Shown: positions 38,582-47,953, counted from the stretch's first letter. The stretch is DNA of 64,000 nt from Mycobacterium sp. SMC-2 (GCF_025263485.1 NZ_CP079863.1:5642001-5706000); one strand, 5' to 3'. Program-made: numbers and translations. The notes: generated by a model from the sequence alone, not told the origin.

Positions 38582-41041
38582 ATGGCGGCAGCCGAAGAGG
38601 AGTCCAGGAGCCCACTCACCGGTGTGGTCGTTGTCGACATCTCGACGACGCTTCCAGGTGCGCAGGCCACCCAGTTCCTGGCCGACTGCGGCGCGGACGT
38701 CATCATGGTTGAGCCGCCCGACGGCAGCCCCCTACGGCAGTTGCCCGGATGGCCGGGGTTCCTGCGCGGCAAGCGCAGCGTCACGCTGGATCTTCACGAT
38801 GACGCCGACCTGAATCGGTTTCAGGAGCTGTTGAAACGCGCCGACGTGTTGGTGAGCACCCTGCGCCCAGCCGCCGCCGAGCGCCTCGGCGTGACCCCGG
38901 CCCTGCTGTCCGAGCGCTATCCGCGCCTGGTGGTCGCCACGATCACCGGGTGGGGTTCGACCGGCCCGCGGCGCGACTACAAAGGCTGGGAAGCCTTAGT
39001 TATGGCCAAGACCGGTGTCATGCACGAGAAACGGGACCTCACTCGCAGGCTGGGACCCGCCTACATTTCGTTCCCTTATGCAACGTGGGGAGCCGCGCAG
39101 GCCGCCGTCCAGGCGATCTTGGCCGCACTCATAGAGCGGGACTCCAGTGGTCGCGGTCAGGTGGTGGAATCCAATCTCGTCACCGGGATGGCGTCGATGG
39201 ACCCGTACAACTGGTTCTACGAGATGGTGCTAGAGCGATACCCTGGCGCGTTCGAGCCGATGGACGCCGCCTACGACGATCAGGGACGCCCGCAGGCGTA
39301 CCTGATCTACGCCCTGCTGGTGGCGCCCACCAAGGAAGGGCGCTGGCTACAGTTCGCCCAGGTATCACCGACGCTGATGGCGGCCTGGCTCACCGAGCTC
39401 GATCTGTTGTCCGAGCTAGCCAACCCGAAATGGCAGGGCTTTCCGATGCTGCCTACCGCCGAGCTGCGCACACAGTGGTGGGACCTGATGATCGAGCGGG
39501 TCAGGGCCCGGTCCCTTGCTGAGTGGGAAGCGGCCATGAGCGCCAACCACGACCTCAGCGGCGAACTGTTCCGGACGCCAGACGAGGCGTTGGATCACCC
39601 GCAGGTCGTCCACGAGGGCCGCAGCGTTACGGTGACCGATCCCGATCTGGGACCCGTGCGCCAGCCGTCCACGCTGATCCACTCCGCCGGCAAGCCGCTG
39701 ACCACGCTGCGACCGGCGCCCCGCCTGGGCGAACACAACGATCTGTTGATATCCGGCCTCCCGGCGCCCACGTACGCGGCCAGTTCGGATGGGGACATGG
39801 ACACCTTGCCGTTGGCGGGTGTGACGATCCTGGAGTTCGGCAGTATGTTCGCCGGCCCCTACGGCGCGACTTTGCTCACCGACCTGGGTGCGCGCGTGAT
39901 CAAGGTTGAGCCGCTTGAGGGCGACAACATCCGCAACCTGGTGGCCTTCCCGGAAGCAGGTGGTGCGAAGGTGCTGCAGGGCAAGGAGAGCTTCGCCGTC
40001 GACTTCACCCAGCCCGAGGGCCTGCAACTGGTCTACGAGCTCGCCAAACGATCCGACATGGTGTTGCAGTGTTTCCGCGGCGAGGCCGCCAAGCGCGCCA
40101 AGGTGGACGAGGCGACGCTCAAAGCGATCAACCCGGACCTGGTATTTCTGAGCACTTCCGGATACGGGCTCGCTGGGCCTTACGCGCACCGGGCCGCCTA
40201 TGCCCCGTCCATCGGAGCGGCATCGGGCCTGTCGTTGATCGACAGCCGCAATGCCGCCCAACGCCCTGGCGACCTCGACGACGTCCATCGCAAAGCGGTG
40301 ACACTGCACGCCGGCAGCGCCACGCCGGCAGTGCAGGCCGATGGGATCGCGGCCCTCGGTGTGGCCTCGGCGCTGCTGGTTGGCCTTTATGCCAAACGTC
40401 GGGGAATCGAGCTGCCCAACATGGTGACCACCATGCTCGGCACCACGCTGCAGGCTCTGATCACCAACAACACCGAATACGCCGGCCGACCCGAACCAGA
40501 GGTGGCTGACGAGAACTTCTACGGGCTCAATGCGCTGTATCGGATGTACCACGCTGTCGACGGTTGGGTTTTCCTGGCGGCGCCGCTCGCCCACGAGTGG
40601 CCGGCGCTCGCCAAGGCGATGTCGCCCTACGTCGACCTGTACGCCGACCAGCGGTTCGCTACAGCGACGTCGCGGGCGGAGAACGACGAAGCGCTGGCCG
40701 ATGCGCTGGCCTCGGTGTTCGCCACCAAGACCAAGCTGGAATGGGAACACGAGCTGTCTTCCCACGACGTCGGTTGTGTGGAAGTTGTGGAGCGTAATTC
40801 CGAGGCGGTGCTGCAGACGGACGCGTATTTCGAGGCCGGATATTCGGTGGTGGCCCACAGCCCGATCTTCGAAAAGCACCGCCGTCTGGCGCCGTTGTAC
40901 CGATTCTCACGATCGCGCACCAAGGCCGACGCGGGCTGCACCATCGGACAACACACCGACGCGTTGCTGCGCGAAATCGGGCTGGATGAGGCGGAGATCG
41001 CCGATCTGCACGCTCGCAAGATCGTCGCCGGCGGCGCCTAG
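38582..41041 (+). CDS. Tandem CaiB/BaiF (family III) CoA-transferase
   Basis: An 819-residue protein made of two CaiB/BaiF domains. The first starts with PGAQATQFLADCGADVIMVE (about residues 15-390); the second with GPYGATLLTDLGARVIKVEP (about 405-815). Family III transferases move CoA between acids without ATP and usually act as interlocked dimers, so the fusion may give one intramolecular dimer. ATG 38582 follows GAGGGAGCG; the frame from 38495 starts earlier without one. Its end overlaps the convergent TetR gene by four bases. The substrate is unknown, but the enzyme could activate the acid degraded by the neighbouring genes. Confidence 0.88.
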   Translation: MAAAEEESRSPLTGVVVVDISTTLPGAQATQFLADCGADVIMVEPPDGSPLRQLPGWPGFLRGKRSVTLDLHDDADLNRFQELLKRADVLVSTLRPAAAERLGVTPALLSERYPRLVVATITGWGSTGPRRDYKGWEALVMAKTGVMHEKRDLTRRLGPAYISFPYATWGAAQAAVQAILAALIERDSSGRGQVVESNLVTGMASMDPYNWFYEMVLERYPGAFEPMDAAYDDQGRPQAYLIYALLVAPTKEGRWLQFAQVSPTLMAAWLTELDLLSELANPKWQGFPMLPTAELRTQWWDLMIERVRARSLAEWEAAMSANHDLSGELFRTPDEALDHPQVVHEGRSVTVTDPDLGPVRQPSTLIHSAGKPLTTLRPAPRLGEHNDLLISGLPAPTYAASSDGDMDTLPLAGVTILEFGSMFAGPYGATLLTDLGARVIKVEPLEGDNIRNLVAFPEAGGAKVLQGKESFAVDFTQPEGLQLVYELAKRSDMVLQCFRGEAAKRAKVDEATLKAINPDLVFLSTSGYGLAGPYAHRAAYAPSIGAASGLSLIDSRNAAQRPGDLDDVHRKAVTLHAGSATPAVQADGIAALGVASALLVGLYAKRRGIELPNMVTTMLGTTLQALITNNTEYAGRPEPEVADENFYGLNALYRMYHAVDGWVFLAAPLAHEWPALAKAMSPYVDLYADQRFATATSRAENDEALADALASVFATKTKLEWEHELSSHDVGCVEVVERNSEAVLQTDAYFEAGYSVVAHSPIFEKHRRLAPLYRFSRSRTKADAGCTIGQHTDALLREIGLDEAEIADLHARKIVAGGA

Positions 41042-41724
41042 CGATCAGGGGACTCGGCGAACAGCCCGCGGGTTTCGTAGGACACCGGCGCGGTCAGCAT
41101 GCCGACCCATCCGTCGACGTAGTTGTGCAGCTGAGCCTCATTGATCCCATGACCCGACCGCGCCGACTCGGCCAGTACGTTGAGCAGGCTGATGTAGAGC
41201 TGGAAGGTGCGGCCGCGCCGAACCCGTTCCGGCAGGTCCTGCAGTGCGGCTTCGACGAGCTCTTCGAGTCGCTCCTGAGTCCAGTCGTCATCGACGTGGT
41301 CGGGCCAGTAGTCGGTACGGGCCCGCGGATCCTCGCTGAGTCGCGCCAGGAACGGCACGAACATCTGGCCCGCCTCGATGCTGTTGGCCAACGGACGTAC
41401 CAGCAGCCATACCACCGCGCGGGGGTCGGCTTCCTTGCCCTCGTCGCGCATCCGCGCCAGCATTTCCTGCCGCTCGGTGCCCAATGTGCTCAGCCGGAAA
41501 CCGATCAAAGCCCGGATCAGGCCGTCTCGCGAACCGAAGTGGTAGCGGATCACCGAGGTATTCGACTGGCCGGCGGCCTCCTGGATCTCGCGCAAGGTGA
41601 CCGCTTCGATGCCCCGCGTGGCGAACAGCCGCTCCGCGACCTCCATCAGCATTACGCGGGTCGATTCGCCCGAGGCGTTACGACGGCGCGCGGTTGCCGG
41701 CAGGTCGGTTCCCGGTTGTGCCAT
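41038..41724 (-). CDS. TetR/AcrR family transcriptional regulator
   Basis: A 228-residue regulator with HTH VTLREIQEAAGQSNTSVIRY followed by HFGSRDGLI. This variant (SNTSVIRYHFG) is common in mycobacterial TetRs beside acyl-CoA genes. It is divergent from the amidohydrolase operon across 143 bp that contain the inverted repeat at 41782, so it probably represses that operon and itself. Confidence 0.88.
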   Translation of the reverse strand: MAQPGTDLPATARRRNASGESTRVMLMEVAERLFATRGIEAVTLREIQEAAGQSNTSVIRYHFGSRDGLIRALIGFRLSTLGTERQEMLARMRDEGKEADPRAVVWLLVRPLANSIEAGQMFVPFLARLSEDPRARTDYWPDHVDDDWTQERLEELVEAALQDLPERVRRGRTFQLYISLLNVLAESARSGHGINEAQLHNYVDGWVGMLTAPVSYETRGLFAESPDR

Positions 41725-41781
41725 CAGACCCCCTTTGACGTGACGACAGTCTTATCGACCCTGACATGTGAGCCACTATAA

Positions 41782-41797
41782 TAATGCTTCGTCATTA
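41782..41797. promoter_or_regulatory. Inverted repeat TAATG-N6-CATTA, probable TetR operator
   Basis: TAATGCTTCGTCATTA has perfect 5-bp arms and lies between the divergent TetR gene (41724) and the amidohydrolase gene (41868). The sequence differs from the TGACAGT operator, so this unit is likely under its own regulator. Confidence 0.45.
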
Positions 41798-41867
41798 AAA
41801 ACTCTGGACTTCGTGACCCGAAGCTGCCACCATCGAGGCAACAGCCCCCACAGCCCTGGAGGATTAA

Positions 41868-43007
41868 ATGAGCTTTATCTGGACCAACTCCGGCGATTCC
41901 CACTTCATCGAACCCGATAACCTGTGGCAATCCCGACTGCCCAAGAAGCTCGCCGAACTGACACCACGCGCGGAGAAGGACGACGACGGAGAGTGGGAAA
42001 CCGTCCACGTCGATGGTCAGATCTTCCGCCGCAAGCTGCCCTCGTCGGCCATGGTGAAGTTCGTCGAGGAAAGCATGAAACCGCAGGGCATCCGTGACGC
42101 CAAGGTGCGCCTCGCCGACCTGGACAAGGAGGGCGTCTGGGGAGAGGTGATCTTCCCCTCGCTGGGGATGTGGGCGTCGACTTTCCGCACCCCCGAGCTC
42201 CTCAAGGCCTGCATGCGCGCCAGCAACGAGTACGCACTGGAGGAAATCGCCGCGGTGTCGCCGCGCTACGTCGTGACCGCGCAGGTGTCCATCCTCGACG
42301 TCAATGACGCGGTCGAGGAGTTGCAGTGGGCCGCCGACAAGGGCTTCAAGGCCGTCTTCTTGCCGACCACCCCGCATCCAAGCGCCCCGGACTGGCACCG
42401 CAACGACTGGGAACCGCTGTGGGCGGCGGCCGAGGAGGCCGGGATGGTGCTGGCCTTCCACATCGGCACAGATCCGGTGGACATGACGGTCGGCGGTGCG
42501 ACCGGCGGCGCCGGCCTGGTCTACCGCGGTCCGGGTGGCGCGGTGATGAACTACACCGAAACCACGTTCTCCGGCCAGCGCGCGGCGATGAAAATGGTGG
42601 CCTCCGGCGCGCTGGATCGGCACCCGAATCTGAGGATGCTGATTTCCGAGGGCGGCGCTACCTGGGTTCCATTCCTGGGCGACCGGATGATCGAGGGGTA
42701 TCGCCAGCACCACATGGCCGTGCGCCCAAAGCTGGATCGATCACCCAAGGAAATCCTGTACAGCCAGGTCTATGCCTCCTTCCAGCATGATGAAACCGCG
42801 GTCGCGGCCTACGAACACATGGGCTACAAGAACGTGATGTTCGGCAGCGACTACCCGCACATGGAAGGCACTTTCGGGCATACCCAGGACACCCTGAAAC
42901 AGCTTTTCGACGGGGTCAACGACGAGACCCGGCTGCGAATCACCCAGGGCACGTTCTACGAACTGTTCCCGGATGTCCCTCCGGTCCCAAGCGACGAAAC
43001 CGTCTGA
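41868..43007 (+). CDS. Amidohydrolase family protein (ACMSD-like)
   Basis: A 379-residue TIM-barrel amidohydrolase of the amidohydrolase-2 type. Visible motifs are SGDSHFIEP at the N terminus (a variant of the D-x-H metal site), FHIG mid-barrel, and FGSDYPHMEGT with the late Asp. These enzymes hydrolyse or decarboxylate ring or beta-keto acids. ATG 41868 follows CTGGAGGATTAA. It heads an operon with a thiolase (4 bp later), a DUF35 protein and a 69-residue protein. Confidence 0.87.
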   Translation: MSFIWTNSGDSHFIEPDNLWQSRLPKKLAELTPRAEKDDDGEWETVHVDGQIFRRKLPSSAMVKFVEESMKPQGIRDAKVRLADLDKEGVWGEVIFPSLGMWASTFRTPELLKACMRASNEYALEEIAAVSPRYVVTAQVSILDVNDAVEELQWAADKGFKAVFLPTTPHPSAPDWHRNDWEPLWAAAEEAGMVLAFHIGTDPVDMTVGGATGGAGLVYRGPGGAVMNYTETTFSGQRAAMKMVASGALDRHPNLRMLISEGGATWVPFLGDRMIEGYRQHHMAVRPKLDRSPKEILYSQVYASFQHDETAVAAYEHMGYKNVMFGSDYPHMEGTFGHTQDTLKQLFDGVNDETRLRITQGTFYELFPDVPPVPSDETV

Positions 43008-43011
43008 GCCC

Positions 43012-44211
43012 GTGCCGAACTTCTCCGGTTTGCGCGACGTCGCGATCGTCGGAATCGGCGCGACGCCCTATTACAAGCGCGGTCAGTCCCTACCGAAAAC
43101 GACGACCGAGCTTGCCTGTGAGGCCATCCTGGCCGCCTGCGAGGACGCCGGTCTGACCGTCACGGATATCGATGGCTTCGCCTACTACTCGGGCGCAAGC
43201 GCCGGCTACACCGAGAAGATGGACACCGCCGACTTCATGGAGACCCTCGGGATTCCGGAAGTCCGGTTCACCGCGGCGCTGACGTCGGGCGGCGGCGGCT
43301 CGGCCGGCGCGATTGGTCTGGCGAGAGCGGCGATCGTTTCCGGCGACGCCTCCGTCGTGGTGACCTTGATGGCCCTGCAGCAGTCCAAGCAGCGCCTGGG
43401 ATCGGTGTTTTCGGCGATGGAGCCCGACCCGATCAACTCGTTCCTGCAGCCGTCGGGGCTGTTCGGTCCCGGGCAGCTGATGTCGGTGCTGGCCCGTCGG
43501 CACATGTATCTGTACGGCACCCGTCGGGAGGCGTTCGCCGAAATCGCCATCTCGACACGGGCCAACGCGGCCAACCGGCCCAAGGCGATACACCGGGCGC
43601 CGCTGACGGTGGAGGACTACTTCAACGCGCGCATGATTGCAGAACCTTTGTGCCTGTACGACTTTTGTCAGGAGACCGACGGCGCGGTAGCGGTGATCAC
43701 CACGCGCATGGACCGGGCGCGTGACCTACGGCAGCCTCCGGTACCGGTGGTCGCCGCCGCGCACGGTGGTGTGCGAGAGTGGGGCCGAGCATTCGCGTGG
43801 ATGGGAATGCCGGACGAGTACTTCGCCTCGTCGGGCAACAAGCCGATCGCTGAGCGGCTATATCAGCAGGCCGGCATCACCGCCGCCGACATCGATGTGG
43901 CACTGCTCTACGACCACTTCACTCCGATGGTCCTGATGCAGCTCGAGGATTACGGCTTCTGCGAGAAGGGTGAAGGCGGACCATTCGTCGAAAGCGGTGC
44001 GATCCGCTATCACGGCGGCTCCATACCGGTGAACACCCACGGCGGCCAGCTGTCCGAGGCCTACATCATCGGGATGACCCACATCATGGAAGGAGTCGAG
44101 CAGATGCGCGGCACCGCGATCAACCAGGTCGCCGACGCCAACCTGGCTTTAGTAACAGGCGGGCCGGCCAGTCTGCCGGTCAGCGGGCTGATCCTGGGAC
44201 GTGCGGCATGA
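43012..44211 (+). CDS. Lipid-transfer protein / thiolase-like protein
   Basis: A 399-residue Ltp-type thiolase-fold protein with VAIVGIGATPYYKRGQS, the ALTSGGGGSAGAIGLARAAI helix, LLYDHFTPMVLMQLEDYGFC and NTHGGQLSEAYIIG. I start at GTG 43012, four bases after the amidohydrolase stop; the frame from 42973 would overlap that gene. The ATGA overlap with the DUF35 gene implies a fixed complex, as in Ltp2-type aldolases. It is the second such pair in the window. Confidence 0.85.
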   Translation: MPNFSGLRDVAIVGIGATPYYKRGQSLPKTTTELACEAILAACEDAGLTVTDIDGFAYYSGASAGYTEKMDTADFMETLGIPEVRFTAALTSGGGGSAGAIGLARAAIVSGDASVVVTLMALQQSKQRLGSVFSAMEPDPINSFLQPSGLFGPGQLMSVLARRHMYLYGTRREAFAEIAISTRANAANRPKAIHRAPLTVEDYFNARMIAEPLCLYDFCQETDGAVAVITTRMDRARDLRQPPVPVVAAAHGGVREWGRAFAWMGMPDEYFASSGNKPIAERLYQQAGITAADIDVALLYDHFTPMVLMQLEDYGFCEKGEGGPFVESGAIRYHGGSIPVNTHGGQLSEAYIIGMTHIMEGVEQMRGTAINQVADANLALVTGGPASLPVSGLILGRAA

Positions 44212-44663
44212 ATGCGCCAACGACGACCCTGGCAACGACAATCCCCGGCGAACACATCCGCATCGCGGTCAACAAGACGACCGAACCCTTCTGGGAGACC
44301 GCCAAACAGCGCCGCCTCGTGGTACCGCAGTGTGCCGATTGCGGCACGTTCCGGTTGCCGCCAACCCCGTTCTGCCCCAAATGCCAGTCCCGCGACATCA
44401 ACTGGCCCGAATTAAGCGGGGATGCAACGGTTTACAGCTTCGCGGTGGTCCACGGCTTCCCGGGAATGCCTGATCTGTTGTTGGTGCCCGCCGTGCTCGA
44501 CCTGCCCGACGCGCCGGGCGCGCGGCTGATATCCAATATTGTTGACGTCGCTCCCGCCGATGTGACCATCGGGATGCGAGTGCATGTGGACTTCACACCG
44601 ATCGCCGACGGGTGGATGCTGCCGGTATTCCGCACCATTTCTGCCAATCGGGACGGGGGGTAA
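44208..44663 (+). CDS. DUF35 OB-fold protein with zinc ribbon
   Basis: A 151-residue DUF35 protein with the full zinc ribbon VPQCADCGTFRLPPTPFCPK and C-x2-C pairs (CADC, CPKC), followed by an OB fold (VYSFAVVHGFPG). It is coupled to the thiolase by ATGA and is its probable partner, presenting acyl-CoA to the active site. Unlike the DUF35 protein at 9357, both cysteine pairs are intact. Confidence 0.87.
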   Translation: MNAPTTTLATTIPGEHIRIAVNKTTEPFWETAKQRRLVVPQCADCGTFRLPPTPFCPKCQSRDINWPELSGDATVYSFAVVHGFPGMPDLLLVPAVLDLPDAPGARLISNIVDVAPADVTIGMRVHVDFTPIADGWMLPVFRTISANRDGG

Positions 44664-44668
44664 CGACC

Positions 44669-44878
44669 ATGTCCGACGACAGTGCCCTGCACGAAAAACC
44701 CCTGGAGTTCCTCAGCAGCGTCGCCAACACCGGGGGCTCCTGCGATGGGCAGGCCATCGTGCCTAACAACGGGAGTTATCGGGCCTCCTGCTCCTGCGGC
44801 ACATGGGCCATTGAGGTCGACGATCCGCAGGAAGGATTGCGCCAGGCCCGCATCCACACCGGCAGCATCAGCACGTAG
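44669..44878 (+). CDS. Small hypothetical protein, fourth gene of the amidohydrolase operon
   Basis: A 69-residue protein with an ATG at 44669 preceded by GGGGGG and only five bases after the DUF35 stop. The C-terminal half has YRASCSCGTWAIEVDDPQEG, a Cys-x-Cys pair and a Trp. It is not a family that I recognise. The tight spacing and natural composition make it a likely real gene. Confidence 0.6.
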   Translation: MSDDSALHEKPLEFLSSVANTGGSCDGQAIVPNNGSYRASCSCGTWAIEVDDPQEGLRQARIHTGSIST

Positions 44879-44967
44879 ACCACCGCGACGCGACACGTGC
44901 CGCCGGTCCGGGTCCTGCGGGGTATCGCCGGCGCGGCTTTGGGGTCTACAGGCAGACGGGAGTCTCA

Positions 44968-45193
44968 ATGACCGACTCGACACTTGACGTCGAACGGCAC
45001 GTCAATCCCTCGGTGCACATCGCCCACGCGGCATACCCAAAGTGGCGGTTCGCCAAGGGACCTCGTCACCAACGGGGCAAATCTCACTCTGACGCGGCCA
45101 TTCGAAGGGATCGGGATGAGCGGATTGGGCGACGAGGGCGGCCGGCACCGCCTCGACGAATTATTGAGGATCAAGGGCGTCAGCATGGCGTGA
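44968..45193 (+). pseudogene. Remnant ending like an aldehyde dehydrogenase
   Basis: In frame to a TGA at 45191-45193, the last 44 codons (from 45059) read LTRPFEGIGMSGLGDEGGRH and then LDELLRIKGVSMA, the typical C-terminal pattern of aldehyde dehydrogenases (pf-GigmSGlG-egG---ldEll--K-V). Just upstream an ATG at 44968 in another frame gives TLDVERHVNPSVHIAHAAYP, which may be the head of the same or another gene. The enzyme core is absent. The 355-bp gap holds nothing else. Confidence 0.5.
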
Positions 45194-45233
45194 TGGCGCG
45201 TGAGGCGATGAACGCGTTCAGGCGGGATCTGGC

Positions 45234-46250
45234 ATGGCACTGACCGATCTGGGGTCGCCGGGCTTCCCGATGCATCCACTGCACGGTCCCCACCAGCCCA
45301 CCACCGGCACGCCACCACGGCGGCCGCATTCGGTCCGGCGTACGACGTCGATAGACATGACGCGGGAGGACAATTCGCTGGATCCGGTGTATTTGCTGGG
45401 CAACGGCCGAGATCTGTTCACGGCTCGCGATGGGTCGGTGCATGAACTCGGGCGGGCCGGACTGACTGCGACGATCGACATGGTGCCCCGCGTTGTTCAG
45501 CGCATCGACACCCGGCCAGCGATCGACGGCATGTCACGGTTGGCGGGAGCGCCGGCGATGAGCGGTTTCCGCGCCGCTGTCGACAAGGTCGCACCGCAAT
45601 TGCGCCAGCGCCGTGAGCTGCTCTACACCCTGCTCGACGACATTCCGGTGGCCACCTTGATCTCTGGTCATGCGTTATCGGCATCCGGAGTATTGGGTGA
45701 CATGGTCAAGTCCGGCTATCTGCCGGTGGCCGATCAGTGCGCAGGTTTCGTCACCGGCGGACTGCTGATGTCGTCGTTTGAAGCCGGAGACCCCGCGATC
45801 GTCACCGGTCCCGTCGCCCCCGATCTCGATGATCCCACCGACCCAGGGGGCTGGCACGACATGGCGCCGTTGCCGATTCATGGTATGCGCCGACGCCGGC
45901 GCCTCGACGTCGCAGAGAATGACACTGCCCCCACGGTCAGCATCGACGCCATGTTCCGTGATACCTACGTGCGCGGCGACGGCCAGGAAACGATCATCCA
46001 CGAATACAGCCTCACCGCGGTCGTCGATCCGGGCAGCGGGCTGATCCTGCAATCCGACGCGGTTCCGCGCGTTCTGCCTTGGCAGGAATGTCCCGGCGCC
46101 GTCGCCAGCGCGCGCCGGATTACCGGGATGACGTTGAGCGACCTGCATTTCCGGGTACGCCAGGAACTCACGGGCACGAGCACCTGCACACACCTCAACG
46201 ACCTGTTGCGCTTCGTGGCCGACGCCCGGGCCCTGATCGAGCACCTGTAG
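45234..46250 (+). CDS. DUF2889 protein
   Basis: A 338-residue protein of the DUF2889 type. Visible are the early RPHSVRRTTSIDM motif, a long middle region and the end CPGAVASARRITGMTLSDLH then CTHLNDLLR (gl-CTHL-dL pattern). DUF2889 genes often lie in aromatic or sterol catabolic loci, but no reaction is known to me. The start is not sure: ATG 45234 has a weak GGGAT site, and ATG 45357 would give a shorter form lacking the RRTTS motif. Confidence 0.75.
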   Translation: MALTDLGSPGFPMHPLHGPHQPTTGTPPRRPHSVRRTTSIDMTREDNSLDPVYLLGNGRDLFTARDGSVHELGRAGLTATIDMVPRVVQRIDTRPAIDGMSRLAGAPAMSGFRAAVDKVAPQLRQRRELLYTLLDDIPVATLISGHALSASGVLGDMVKSGYLPVADQCAGFVTGGLLMSSFEAGDPAIVTGPVAPDLDDPTDPGGWHDMAPLPIHGMRRRRRLDVAENDTAPTVSIDAMFRDTYVRGDGQETIIHEYSLTAVVDPGSGLILQSDAVPRVLPWQECPGAVASARRITGMTLSDLHFRVRQELTGTSTCTHLNDLLRFVADARALIEHL

Positions 46251-46306
46251 GCCGTCAGTACCGCCCGATAGATGATCAGTCTCGTCTGAGCAGCGAGGAG
46301 CAGACT

Positions 46307-46549
46307 ATGCCGATAACACTCAGCCTCGATGTGACTGGGGCGATCGACTCGGGCGAGCAACTGACCCAGGTCGTGTGGGTATTCCTGCCCGATGAACCTG
46401 CCGAGTCCCTCGCCGCGCTGGTGTGCCTGCCCGGCGGCACCTACGACAAGCGCTACTGGCACCTCGAGATCGACGGGCATCCCGGCTACAGCTTCGGCGA
46501 ACACCTGGCCAGAGCCGTGCGCCAGCCGCCGAGCACACACCACTGCTGA
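46307..46549 (+). pseudogene. Truncated alpha/beta hydrolase (N-terminal part only)
   Basis: 80 codons from ATG 46307 with GAGGAG upstream. They contain VWVFLPDEPAESLAALVCLP, GGTYDKRYWHLEI and GYSFGEHLA, the first strands and oxyanion region of an alpha/beta hydrolase. The frame then ends in VRQPPSTHHC-stop before any nucleophile motif. The good ribosome-binding site suggests recent truncation by deletion. Confidence 0.55.
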
Positions 46550-46680
46550 TCAGCAAGACCTGCGTGCGCGGTAAGAAACATCTCCCCCCAAAGCTCGGCG
46601 CAGCCATCGTAATTCGTGATTGTGTATCAGTGTCAGCGAAGCGCTACTGATTAACGCCTGCGGGCGGACGGAGGACGCGG

Positions 46681-47496
46681 GTGCGCATCATCATCACCGG
46701 CGGAAACAGCGGTGTGGGCCGGGCGGCGGCGACCGCGTTGGCGGCCGAGGGTCATGAGGTGCTCATCGCGTGCCGCACCGTGAGCAAGGGCGAGGAGGCC
46801 GCCGCCACGATGAGCGGCCGCGTCGAGGTCCACCAGCTCGATCTCGCTGATCTCGCCAGCGTGCGACGATTCGCCGAATCCATCAACGTCGCTGACGTTT
46901 TGATCAACAACGCCGGCGTCCTCGGCCTGCCGCTCACGCGGACCGTTGACGGGTTCGAGGCGCACATGGGCACTAACCACCTCGGCCACTTCGCCCTGAC
47001 GTGTCTGCTCGGTGAGCGCATCCGTGACCGCGTCGTCGTGGTGGCCAGTAGCAACTATGCGATGGCGACGCTGCACCTCGACGACCTGAATTGGCACCGC
47101 CGGCGATACAACACGTGGGCGGCCTACGGCGAATCGAAACTGGCCAACCTGCTGTTCGTCTGCGAATTGGTTCGACGGGGCCGCACCGCTTATGCGGCCG
47201 ATCCAGGCATGGTTGACTCCGGTATCACCAGGAACGGCTCGGGCCTGCTGCAGTGGGCAGGCAGAGTACTGTCGCCGCACATCGCTCAACGCCCCAGCAA
47301 CGGAGCGCGGTCGACCATCCAGGCCGTCCACACCAATCTGCCCAACGGGACCTACATTGCACCTCGCGGGCTCGCCCACCAGTGGGGCAAGCCCAAGCCG
47401 ACCAAGCTGCTCGCCAAGGCTCGCGATCCAGAAAGCGCTCGACGGCTGTGGGAGCTCTCCGCCGAGCTGACCGGTTGTGACTGGCCCACCGGCTGA
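46681..47496 (+). CDS. SDR family oxidoreductase (retinol-dehydrogenase-like)
   Basis: A 271-residue classical-type SDR with IIITGGNSGVGRAAA (NADP loop), NNAG, a Ser in VVASSNY and the catalytic AYGESK. The overall pattern is nearest to retinol-dehydrogenase/protochlorophyllide-reductase-like SDRs. GTG 46681 follows GGAGG. It stands between a truncated hydrolase and the LLM gene, with two operators beyond its 3' end. Confidence 0.87.
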   Translation: MRIIITGGNSGVGRAAATALAAEGHEVLIACRTVSKGEEAAATMSGRVEVHQLDLADLASVRRFAESINVADVLINNAGVLGLPLTRTVDGFEAHMGTNHLGHFALTCLLGERIRDRVVVVASSNYAMATLHLDDLNWHRRRYNTWAAYGESKLANLLFVCELVRRGRTAYAADPGMVDSGITRNGSGLLQWAGRVLSPHIAQRPSNGARSTIQAVHTNLPNGTYIAPRGLAHQWGKPKPTKLLAKARDPESARRLWELSAELTGCDWPTG

Positions 47497-47760
47497 CTGG
47501 GCAACTGCTCGATGCCGGCGTCGTCGGTCGCGTTTCGGATCCGGGCGCGCCTTCCCAGATAGTGTCCGAGGTTCTCGACGCGCCCGGCGGGCCTTCAAGC
47601 TGTAACGCACCTGGCGTCACCCGCTTTTCGCGCAATCGGACACCACGAGCCGTTCCTGCTTACGTTGGTTAGTGTCCACGGCCGACCGGGATCGCTGCCG
47701 CCCAGCGGGGGATCGGTCAACGGACGGTGGTGTCGGTGATGAGCCTCCTGAGACCGTTAT

Positions 47761-47776
47761 TGACAGCGAACTGTCA
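47761..47776. promoter_or_regulatory. Recurrent 16-bp operator, site 4
   Basis: TGACAGC-GA-ACTGTCA: one mismatch from perfect symmetry. It lies 95 bp from site 5, both before the LLM oxidoreductase gene at 47954. Confidence 0.65.
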
Positions 47777-47855
47777 CTCGCTAGCAACGACCACGGTACA
47801 ACTCTGCGATACCGAAAATCCCGAACTTGGCGGATCGGATGACTCGTTGACCGTT

Positions 47856-47871
47856 GGCAGTCAACTGCCAT
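47856..47871. promoter_or_regulatory. Recurrent 16-bp operator, site 5
   Basis: TGGCAGT-CA-ACTGCCA: symmetric variant with G/C at the third position of both arms, 82 bp before the LLM start. The matched double change keeps the dyad, which argues for selection. Confidence 0.65.
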
Positions 47872-47953
47872 AGTGTTGCGATCATAGCCCCGGGGTGCGG
47901 AGGGCCCGAACTCACCATGCGGACCCGGGGCCACAAAACGAGGAAGGCGCGTC

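Noticed and set aside
39416..40879. A 487-codon minus-strand frame
   Set aside because: Antisense to the second CaiB domain; no ribosome-binding site or recognisable domain.
41724..42713. A 329-codon minus-strand frame over the amidohydrolase
   Set aside because: The plus strand carries the amidohydrolase motifs; the opposite frame is low-complexity and His/Gly/Arg-rich.
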